Origin: CAYSBA01 sp964429075 [NCBI: uncultured bacterium]
GTDB lineage: Bacteria; CAYSBA01
Length of the DNA: 5,203 bases
Assembly (NCBI GenBank): GCA_964429075.1
Contig: CAYSBA010000114.1
Coordinates: 1 to 5,203 of the forward strand
Direction: 5' to 3'
The number at the start of each line of letters is the position of its first letter. Position 1 is the stretch's first letter. A program made the translations under genes and the position numbers. This document shows positions 1 through 5,203 of this stretch, piece after piece. Under the pieces are notes generated by a model that saw nothing but the letters and a program-made list of their open reading frames with translations, did not search any database and was not told the DNA's origin.

Positions 1-192
1 TACTATTAGAACCTTTTTTTTTTTTTTTGCAAGAGTCTTACCTGCCATCAAACCACTTGGTCCTGCTCCTACAATTATCACATCAGATGAGATGTACTGT
101 GAGAATTGTTTAGAAAATGTCTCAACTATTGCTCCTGTGATTTCCTTTTCACCAACCTGTGAAAATATTGTCTTTTCCTTTTCGTTTTCCAT
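1..192 (-). CDS. thi4: Thi4-type thiazole synthase (ADP-thiazole biosynthesis), 3'-partial, N-terminal 64 residues
   Basis: Thi4 builds the ADP-thiazole precursor of thiamine from NAD and glycine; prokaryotic forms generally take sulfur from sulfide. Only the first 64 residues are in the window. A short N-terminal helix carries EKEITGAIVETF (residues 15-26), matching the helix before the Rossmann fold in Thi4 proteins. It is followed by SDVIIVGAGPSGLMAGKTLA (36-55), the FAD/NAD-binding strand and G42-x-G44-x-x-G47 loop, and then KVLIV (60-64), the next strand. Full-length prokaryotic relatives are about 260 residues. ATG 190-192 is well supported by GGAG (203-200) seven bases upstream. The gene starts 26 bases after the barrel stop, so it could be cotranscribed. 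A 15-base A tract codes for part of a five-Lys run at 56-60. Another FAD oxidoreductase (for example of the geranylgeranyl reductase type) is possible, but the N-terminal helix favours Thi4. The residue that would tell sulfide-using from Cys-donating enzymes lies outside. Confidence 0.75.
   Translation of the reverse strand, partial: MENEKEKTIFSQVGEKEITGAIVETFSKQFSQYISSDVIIVGAGPSGLMAGKTLAKKKKKVLIV
14..28 (-). repeat. 15-base poly-A tract inside thi4
   Basis: On the plus strand this is 15 consecutive T; on the coding strand it runs from the last base of the Ala55 codon to the second base of the Lys60 codon. At 15 A the frame continues as AAG-GTT-CTA-ATA-GTA (KVLIV), matching the expected Rossmann strand. 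At 14 A the frame reads AGG-TTC-TAA and stops at once. Tracts this long are prone to polymerase slippage and to sequencing error. Confidence 0.9.
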
Positions 193-199
193 TTTGCAG

Positions 200-203
200 C
201 TCC
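200..203 (-). promoter_or_regulatory. Ribosome binding site of thi4
   Basis: GGAG on the minus strand, seven bases before ATG 190-192, is a near-ideal Shine-Dalgarno position and decides the start. The only other nearby ATG (206-204) is out of frame. Confidence 0.7.
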
Positions 204-218
204 ATTTAGAATTTTCTA

Positions 219-1583
219 TTATTCTCTATTTTGCCATGTATAATCAAACACAACACCAAAAAAACTTCTTGCAAAGACCGAGCGATCGTTAAAAAGCACG
301 CCTTCTGGCATTGTATTTTCTCTGTTATATTGAAATTCATAGTTAATACCTACTCTATACTTTCTTAAAAAGGTATAGCCGAGTGAAAGACCACCTTCTA
401 TCAGAACCTCATATCTATTATAATAACTTATATCCGCTGGGTTTGTGCTGAGATATTCCCTATAGTCTCCACTTGCATAAAGTGATAGATCAACCTGGCT
501 GCCATTCTTTGATAATCTATTTTTGATCTGAAACAGTCCTATTAGATAGTGTCCTAAGTATGACGGATCAGATGTAACAACACCGGTTTCTGTGCCAATG
601 CTTCCACCTGCTGCATACTGGAAACGATAGTCAAGCCTTATAAGCATATTTTTATTGGGATGGAGATAAAAACCAAAGCCCGGTCTTGAAAGGTATATAT
701 CAAGATAATCTGCAGCACCTGAAAAATCCCATATCTTCTGGGAATATCCTGCAAAAATTCCTATGGTTTTATTTATATCGTAATCAACTTCAACAAATTC
801 CTTCGATTCACTGTATGATGCATCAATGAATCCACCACCCGTAAGGCCGTTATTTATGACAGGATCTGGATATCTCACCATACGGTAGTGTCTCTTTGTG
901 CCATACAAGGCGCCAAAATGCATACTCACATTATCAAGGAGATTCTGATCGATACTCAGACTGAAATCGTGATGATTGAGGTTCCAGTCTTTTACATAGA
1001 GGTATGCCATATAATCGAGGTTCAATACTGTCTTTTTGCCTACAAGTGTATCGGTCTCCAAGAAAAGACCTGTCCCAATCCTGCTGTAAACATCTCCGAT
1101 AGAATCGATGATAAAACGTTTCGTTCCATTAATATAGTAGTTTGCATCTTTTGGACCATTGTTAAAGATACGCTGCTCGTCTGGAGAAAGATCAATTGTG
1201 TTGTTGTCGTAGCCAGATTCAAGTTCGAATTTAAATCCAACCCTTCCCTTTGGTTTGTATGTCTTTACGATCTTTTTGATCTTTCTGGATACCTTTTTGG
1301 GCGTTTTTTTGAGTGGAGCAAGCGGAATCAGAGGCACATTTTTTATTACCTCAGTTTTTACCTCCTGTCCTTTTTTCTCCTCCTTTTTGCCCTTATTATT
1401 GCTTTGCTCTTTCTTTTTTTCTTCCTGTTTCTTTTTGGTAGTCTTGTTTGTGGATTTTTTATGACTTTTGTTTATTGTTCTAAACCTTGTTCTACTAATT
1501 GCATTCTGGGGCATAACAAAACCAATCCCTATAGAAATCGCAAAGATTAAATATGCTATTTTCATCTTTTTAACTACCTTCAT
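219..1583 (-). CDS. Outer-membrane beta-barrel protein with Lys/Glu-rich N-terminal linker
   Basis: The product is 454 residues from ATG 1581-1583. A signal peptide is clear: basic MKVVKKMK, a hydrophobic core IAYLIFAISIGIGFV, and a polar stretch ending near residue 30 (QNAIS). Residues 31-82 are low complexity, mostly Lys, Glu, Asn and Gln. Residues 83-112 are rich in Pro and Lys. From about 115 to the end, short alternating aromatic/hydrophobic strands with polar loops (FKFELESGYDNN, KTVLNLDYMAYLYV, MLIRLDYRFQYAAGG, RVGINYEFQYN, FFGVVFDYTW) indicate a barrel of perhaps 12-16 strands. The GYDNN...SPDE opening resembles that seen at the start of several outer-membrane barrel families, but I cannot name one. 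In-frame ATGs at 1649, 1595 and 1565 are alternatives. The first overlaps the upstream gene and puts a charged extension before the signal. 1583 has AGGA 11 bases upstream and 1565 has AAGG 11 bases upstream. The gene ends in tandem stops TAA-TAG. Tight linkage to the propeller gene suggests a joint surface role. Confidence 0.85.
   Translation of the reverse strand: MKVVKKMKIAYLIFAISIGIGFVMPQNAISRTRFRTINKSHKKSTNKTTKKKQEEKKKEQSNNKGKKEEKKGQEVKTEVIKNVPLIPLAPLKKTPKKVSRKIKKIVKTYKPKGRVGFKFELESGYDNNTIDLSPDEQRIFNNGPKDANYYINGTKRFIIDSIGDVYSRIGTGLFLETDTLVGKKTVLNLDYMAYLYVKDWNLNHHDFSLSIDQNLLDNVSMHFGALYGTKRHYRMVRYPDPVINNGLTGGGFIDASYSESKEFVEVDYDINKTIGIFAGYSQKIWDFSGAADYLDIYLSRPGFGFYLHPNKNMLIRLDYRFQYAAGGSIGTETGVVTSDPSYLGHYLIGLFQIKNRLSKNGSQVDLSLYASGDYREYLSTNPADISYYNRYEVLIEGGLSLGYTFLRKYRVGINYEFQYNRENTMPEGVLFNDRSVFARSFFGVVFDYTWQNRE
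1347..1494 (-). repeat. Low-complexity Lys/Glu-rich coding segment of the barrel protein
   Basis: The segment codes for residues 30-79 of the barrel protein. It is strongly biased to A/G on the coding strand (AAA, AAG, GAA, GAG and AAC codons) and shows as T/C-rich on the plus strand. The composition fits a flexible, highly charged periplasmic linker rather than a folded domain. It is not a DNA repeat with a clear unit. Confidence 0.7.
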
Positions 1584-1599
1584 CGTTGTGCCCATCCTA
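1584..1599 (-). promoter_or_regulatory. Translational coupling junction and ribosome binding site of the barrel gene
   Basis: On the minus strand the junction reads TAGGATGGGCACAACG before ATG 1583. The TAG stop of the propeller frame, an AGGA (1598-1595) and a possible early ATG (1595-1593) overlap within a few bases. There is no room for a promoter or terminator, so the barrel is probably translated by ribosomes finishing the upstream frame. If so, loss of the propeller through the in-frame TAA could also lower barrel synthesis, which is an inference. Confidence 0.5.
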
Positions 1600-2295
1600 T
1601 GGATGTACAAAGAGTCCAATTGAGAATTGACCACCCTGATCTCCCACATACCACATATTATATTTACCAGTATCTGTGTATATAACAGTTGGATCTAGAA
1701 CACTATCAGCGTTCCAACCGTTTCCTGTGGGGGTAACAACTACACTATGACCTGAGAAATTCTTTAGGTCCATTGTAACAGCAGATAAGACATACATCAT
1801 ACCTGTAGGATCAATGCCGGTATAAAATAGCTTAAAGGAATTTCCACTCCAGGTAATCATAGGAGATAAGACTCCCTGATCGGTGTAAAAACCACCATCT
1901 CCTCTTTGAATAACCCTACCCTTTTTTATCCAGTTTATTCCATCTGTTGATGTAGCAAGGAGAATATCCCATTGCCAATCAGTTTTGTAGGTAAAAAATA
2001 CATCTTTAGGTTTTATTTGGCTACCTGCATAATACATAATGTAGATACCACTATTTAATTTTATCACACCAGGATGAGCCACAGATTCCTTATCTTTCCC
2101 ACCAGGACCCGGGAATAAAACAGGCTGATCATTATTTTGTACTGTCCAATTTATACCATCATTTGATGTAGCATAACCAATATGCCAGTGTAAATAATAT
2201 GACGTTCCTCCTGCAGGTTCAATTGCTGCACCAGCGTACCACATTTTATACATATTTGTATCTGTATCATAAATGACTGAAGGTTGACTACACAT
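1597..2295 (-). CDS. Beta-propeller blades 2-5 (C-terminal continuation of the PKD-like repeat protein after an in-frame stop)
   Basis: This 232-residue frame is in the same phase as the upstream gene and is separated from it only by TAA-AAT-TAT. It holds four copies of the blade motif (x)P-x-(V/I)-I-x-aromatic...(K/Y)-(M/L)-(W/F/Y)-Y, at residues 4 (QPSVIYD), 74 (HPGVIK), 144 (SPMITW) and 201 (DPTVIY). DG-I-N-W turns occur near residues 47 and 118. This is the repeat pattern of five-bladed propellers of the GH43/GH130-like superfamily (arabinanase/levansucrase/invertase fold). With the blade left upstream, the count is exactly five. There is no signal peptide, so translation from ATG 2293-2295 would leave an incomplete propeller in the cytoplasm. 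I therefore read it as the tail of the upstream gene, not an independent one. A weak GGTGG lies about 9 bases before the ATG, so reinitiation is possible. Glycan binding or hydrolysis is inferred from fold only, and catalytic acids cannot be assigned. Confidence 0.75.
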   Translation of the reverse strand: MCSQPSVIYDTDTNMYKMWYAGAAIEPAGGTSYYLHWHIGYATSNDGINWTVQNNDQPVLFPGPGGKDKESVAHPGVIKLNSGIYIMYYAGSQIKPKDVFFTYKTDWQWDILLATSTDGINWIKKGRVIQRGDGGFYTDQGVLSPMITWSGNSFKLFYTGIDPTGMMYVLSAVTMDLKNFSGHSVVVTPTGNGWNADSVLDPTVIYTDTGKYNMWYVGDQGGQFSIGLFVHP

Positions 2296-2475
2296 ATAAT
2301 TTTACCACCACTGCGCACAATTAGTGCTCAATGTAATATACTGAACATTATTCCAGGTTATGCCATCAGTAGATTCTGCATACATAATCTTTGTATTACC
2401 AAATGCAGAAGGTTGATCTTCAGTAAACCACATTTTTAATATTCCATTGTTGCTATCATAAATAACAGAGGGGCT
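1600..2475 (-). repeat. Five propeller-blade repeats spanning the in-frame stop
   Basis: Blade motifs begin, in coding order, at 2475 (SPSVIYDSNNGILKMWF), 2286 (QPSVIYDTDTNMYKMWY), 2076 (HPGVIKLNSGIYIMYY), 1866 (SPMITWSGNSFKLFY) and 1695 (DPTVIYTDTGKYNMWY). Spacings are 63, 70, 70 and 57 codons. Blades 1-3 also carry S-(T/N)-DG-I-(T/N)-W. Five copies of this motif is the number expected for the glycosidase-type five-bladed propeller. The array therefore looks complete when read through the TAA. Confidence 0.78.
2302..2304 (-). other. In-frame TAA interrupting the beta-propeller
   Basis: The stop follows ...NCAQWW and is followed in the same frame by N-Y-M-C-S-Q-P-S-V-I-Y-D. The blade motif before it starts at 2475 and the one after it at 2286. 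That is 63 codons apart, within the 57-70 codon spacing of the other blades, so nothing is missing or inserted around the stop. A single substitution would restore a sense codon (for example CAA Gln, TAT/TAC Tyr, AAA Lys). TAA is not a codon used for selenocysteine or pyrrolysine. Confidence 0.85.
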
Positions 2476-5203
2476 TAAGTATCCTGTACTCCCACCAGAA
2501 GAAAGGGCCTGATCATTATAAGAATTTGCTGTGTTACTCACAACAGTAATGGTCCTCTCTGCCCAGCTAACTGCACCCTCCTGATCAGTTACAGTAAGGC
2601 GCACCACATAGGTCCCCTCAAAATCAATATTATACAGATAGGCTGTCTTGCTGTTTTGATTCCAGATCAAGGCATTGCTATAGTCTGGGGTGCTTTCTAA
2701 GGTCCATTGGTAGGTAAGTGTATCGTTGTCTGGATCTGTGCTATTTGATCCGTCCAAAAGAATAAGGTCTCCTACATCTGCATAAGAATTTGTACCTGCA
2801 TCTGCAACAGGTGCTCTGTTTATGACCTTTATCTGCACAACAGCAGGATCACTATCTGCCTGACCATCGTTTACCACAAGGGCAATATAGTATGTACCTC
2901 TGGCATCTGCAGTAAAGGAAGTAGTCGATCCTGAAGTCGAAGTTAATGATGCGCTGCTACCATTTGGAAGTGATACAATGGACCAGTAATATGTAAGGGC
3001 ATCGCCGTTTGGATCATAGCTCTGATTGCCATCAAGGGTAAAGGTATCACCGAGATAGCCTACATATTTACCGCTTTGTTCAAAGGCCTTTGCAACCGGT
3101 CTTTTGTTGTCACTTGTAGCATCTATAACTATTGTTGCCTCATCACTGTCAACCTGGCCATCGTTTACAATAAGCCCTACCTCGTAACTTCCTGCGATAT
3201 CGGTCTGTAGACTTACCTCATAGCTATTAACACCAGCGGAAAGTGTTGCGCTGCTCCCATTTGGCCTTGACTTCAGATAGAAACTGTATGTCAGACTATC
3301 TCCATTCTGGTCGCTACTGAGAACGCCTGTTATATTTACAGTGCTTCCAGGGGTTACAAGGACAGAATTATGATAGAGTGTACCACCAATATCAGCTGCA
3401 ATGTCTGCAACAGGCTTTGTATTTTCTGCAACAATAGTCACTGTGTCGCTATCGCTAAGACCTCCCTGATCCTGCACAACAAGCTGAACGACATAGTTTC
3501 CATCCACATCAGGTGTAAAACTAAAGGTGGTCCCCTGCTGTGCAGAGATATTCAAGCTACTTCCAGTTGGCTTTGATAATAGACTCCATGTAAGGGTAAG
3601 TGTACTAAAGGTATCTGAAGGATTGGGATCGTAACTACCTGAGCCATCCAGAGTGACTTCAACATTTGTAGGCCAGCTCATATCCTGACCGGCATCGGCA
3701 ACAGGTGCTACATTTCCATTTATTACTACAACGCTTGCCTGCTTGCTGCTGCTAAGACCATCATCATCGGTAACAACAAGCTTTACAATATAGGTTCCTA
3801 CAATATCGGGGGTAAAGCTATAGGATGTACCGGTTGATGAATTTGGAATCGATACATTACTGTAGTCTGGAATCTGAGTTATCTCCCAGCTACAGGTAAT
3901 ACCCTTGCCGTCGGGGTCATAACTACCATCGCAATCAAAATTGGCTGCCTGACCGAGCAATAGTGTCCCACCACCATTTAATACGACCACCGGTGCAAGG
4001 TTTCCAGATACCACCTTAATGGTTACCTGCCTTGTAGATACAAGCCCATTATTGTCTCTTACTGATACCTCAACAACATAGTCTCCAACAACATCTGGAG
4101 TAAAGGTAAATGTAGAATCGGGATTCCAACCACTTGCTTGATAGGATACATTCTGATCACTGCTGTTTTGAGGTTTACTGATTACCCTAAAATTGAACTC
4201 AATTGTATCACCCACATTGGGATCATAGGATTCTGATGCATCAACAGTTGCATCGTTGCCAAGAGAGACAATAACAGGATCCTGTTTAACCACAACAACA
4301 GGTGCAGCATTACCACTTACAGTAGTGACTGTTACAGTATCGGTAGAAACAGCACCTTTACTATCAGTTACTTTTAATTCAAAGACATAGCTACCCTCTA
4401 TATAGGGTGTAAAGCTATAGGTCACAGAGGTTGCATTACTGACTGTTAATGCACTGTTAGCCGGTTTGCTAAGGAGTATCCACTCATATGAAATAGGATC
4501 ACCATTTGGATCGTAGCTACCGGAACCATCGAGATTGACTTGAACACCTACAGAGGTTAGCACATCATCACCAGCATCTGCCACAGGGGCTGCATTGCCA
4601 GAGACTGCTGTGATTGTTACCTGATCTGATGAAGATAGCCCCTCTGTATCTGTAACAACAAGCTCAAAGGTATAACTACCCTCTATATCAGGGGTAAAAC
4701 TGTATGTTGCAGATGTTGCATTTGTAACTAACACAGAGCTTGTAGATGGTTTGCTTACAAGATGCCAGCTGTAGCTCAGACTGTCCCCATTGGGATCATA
4801 GCTCAATGAACCGTCTAATGTGACTGTTGACCCAACATTTACAACCTGATCTAACCCTGCATCTGCAACAGGTGCAGCATTGTTAGAAACAACATCTATT
4901 GTTATTGTTGCCTCGTTACTTTCAAGATCACCATCGTCAACAACAAGGGCAATCTCATATGTACCCTCTACATCTGGAGTAAAGGACTTTTCATAATCGT
5001 TAGCCGTATCAACAAGAGACGCAGAACTTCCAGAAGGTCTATTTTTGATGTAAAAATTATAAAATATTGGATCACCATTTATGTCTGAACTGTTAACTCC
5101 TGAAAGGACAATATTTTCACCAGGTGTTGCGATATAATGGTCTTTAAATGCACCGTTTGAAGTTATTGCCTCTAACTCTGCCACAGGTGCATCATTTACT
5201 GCA
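2302..5203 (-). CDS. Large PKD-like repeat surface protein, 5'-partial, ending after the first blade of a beta-propeller
   Basis: The frame is open through the right edge, so the true start, any signal peptide and possibly more repeats lie outside. A GTG at 5184 is not the start: the codons before it read AVNDAP, the usual opening of a repeat. About 967 codons are visible. Nine tandem repeats of 95-105 residues fill 5203-2533. Their consensus is N-x-APVADAG, then (T/N)LDGSxSYDPNGDxLSYxW, then SKPxxS, FTPDxxGxYxxxLVVxD and VTI. This is the pattern of K319L-like PKD domains, extracellular immunoglobulin-like modules that act as stalks or adhesive arms. A linker follows, then one propeller blade (SPSVIYD...LKMWF...STDGITW), after which TAA ends the frame at 2302. 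The same frame continues with the remaining blades in the next entry, so this is probably the larger part of a broken or read-through gene. Surface location and an adhesive or glycan-binding role are inferred. No catalytic residues can be assigned. Confidence 0.88.
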   Translation of the reverse strand, partial: AVNDAPVAELEAITSNGAFKDHYIATPGENIVLSGVNSSDINGDPIFYNFYIKNRPSGSSASLVDTANDYEKSFTPDVEGTYEIALVVDDGDLESNEATITIDVVSNNAAPVADAGLDQVVNVGSTVTLDGSLSYDPNGDSLSYSWHLVSKPSTSSVLVTNATSATYSFTPDIEGSYTFELVVTDTEGLSSSDQVTITAVSGNAAPVADAGDDVLTSVGVQVNLDGSGSYDPNGDPISYEWILLSKPANSALTVSNATSVTYSFTPYIEGSYVFELKVTDSKGAVSTDTVTVTTVSGNAAPVVVVKQDPVIVSLGNDATVDASESYDPNVGDTIEFNFRVISKPQNSSDQNVSYQASGWNPDSTFTFTPDVVGDYVVEVSVRDNNGLVSTRQVTIKVVSGNLAPVVVLNGGGTLLLGQAANFDCDGSYDPDGKGITCSWEITQIPDYSNVSIPNSSTGTSYSFTPDIVGTYIVKLVVTDDDGLSSSKQASVVVINGNVAPVADAGQDMSWPTNVEVTLDGSGSYDPNPSDTFSTLTLTWSLLSKPTGSSLNISAQQGTTFSFTPDVDGNYVVQLVVQDQGGLSDSDTVTIVAENTKPVADIAADIGGTLYHNSVLVTPGSTVNITGVLSSDQNGDSLTYSFYLKSRPNGSSATLSAGVNSYEVSLQTDIAGSYEVGLIVNDGQVDSDEATIVIDATSDNKRPVAKAFEQSGKYVGYLGDTFTLDGNQSYDPNGDALTYYWSIVSLPNGSSASLTSTSGSTTSFTADARGTYYIALVVNDGQADSDPAVVQIKVINRAPVADAGTNSYADVGDLILLDGSNSTDPDNDTLTYQWTLESTPDYSNALIWNQNSKTAYLYNIDFEGTYVVRLTVTDQEGAVSWAERTITVVSNTANSYNDQALSSGGSTGYLSPSVIYDSNNGILKMWFTEDQPSAFGNTKIMYAESTDGITWNNVQYITLSTNCAQWW
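2533..5203 (-). repeat. Array of nine tandem PKD-like (K319L-like) domain repeats
   Basis: Unit boundaries placed at the N-x-APV linker, in coding order: R1 5203-4885 (cut by the window edge), R2 4884-4597, R3 4596-4312, R4 4311-4003, R5 4002-3715, R6 3714-3424, R7 3423-3109, R8 3108-2821, R9 2820-2533. The linker is partly conserved in the DNA too: on the plus strand, close variants of 'ctgcaacaggtgc' recur roughly every 285-315 bases. R2 and R3 are the most alike (NATSxTYSFTP, EGSYxFEL, VSGNAAPV). R1 and R7 form a second subtype with VTPGxxVNITGV-like and FYLKxRPxGSSA strands. R8 looks mixed. The protein repeats are diverged, so this is an old array with some later exchange. Confidence 0.88.

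Noticed and set aside
1-30. Frameshift in thi4 at the poly-A tract
   Set aside because: Careful counting gives 15 A, which keeps the frame open and yields KVLIV, the expected next strand. No frameshift is present as written.
218-247. Possible promoter for thi4: TTGATT (247-242), 18-base spacer, AATAAT (223-218) on the minus strand
   Set aside because: The boxes are fair matches but sit in AT-rich coding sequence where such matches occur by chance, and the -10 overlaps the barrel's tandem stop codons. Not strong enough to list.
92-292. Plus-strand 66-codon frame across the thi4 start and barrel end
   Set aside because: It is antisense to both thi4 and the barrel C-terminus, which are better supported; it has no recognisable family features.
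888-1550. Long plus-strand open frame of 220 codons opposite the barrel gene
   Set aside because: It lies antisense to a well-supported barrel gene. Its hydrophobic Phe/Leu-rich stretch is simply the complement of the Lys/Glu-rich linker, and it has no recognisable domain.
2302-2304. Stop-codon recoding or an alternative genetic code
   Set aside because: TAA also serves as the normal terminator of the barrel gene, and it is not a selenocysteine or pyrrolysine codon. The next base is A (TAAA), which does not suggest a leaky context.
3370-3576. Plus-strand 68-codon frame within the PKD-like repeats
   Set aside because: It is a shadow of repeats R6 and R7 on the minus strand and matches no known domain.
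2533-5203. CRISPR-like or mobile-element repeat from the regularly spaced DNA motif
   Set aside because: The roughly 285-315 base period matches protein domain units in an open frame, with diverged copies and no spacers or transposase.

Overview
All genes in this window lie on the minus strand, packed head to tail with no non-coding stretch over 30 bases. In transcription order, right to left, they are: (1) the 3' part of a very large secreted or surface protein made of tandem PKD-like (K319L-like) immunoglobulin-fold repeats, with its 5' end outside the window; (2) the C-terminal part of that same protein, a five-bladed beta-propeller of the arabinanase/glycosidase type, cut after its first blade by an in-frame TAA; (3) an outer-membrane beta-barrel protein with a signal peptide and a long Lys/Glu-rich linker; (4) the first 64 codons of a Thi4-type thiazole synthase, running off the left edge.

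The organism is a Gram-negative (diderm) bacterium, because gene 3 reads as an outer-membrane barrel. The DNA is moderately AT-rich by eye. A Thi4 of prokaryotic type suggests, by inference only, an anaerobic and possibly sulfidic habitat, since Thi4 in bacteria and archaea is mostly found there. The species cannot be named from this sequence.

Region by region: 1-192 thi4 start; 193-218 spacer with a good ribosome binding site; 219-1583 barrel; 1584-1596 coupling junction; 1597-2301 propeller blades 2-5; 2302-2304 in-frame stop; 2305-2508 propeller blade 1; 2533-5203 nine PKD-like repeats.

The repeat/propeller protein and the barrel are separated by 13 bases or fewer and are probably translationally coupled. 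This suggests, without proof, that a long adhesive or glycan-binding surface protein works with the outer-membrane protein encoded beside it. The main points for a second look are the in-frame stop that splits an otherwise regular five-blade propeller, and a 15-base A tract inside the start of thi4, where loss of a single base would end the protein.
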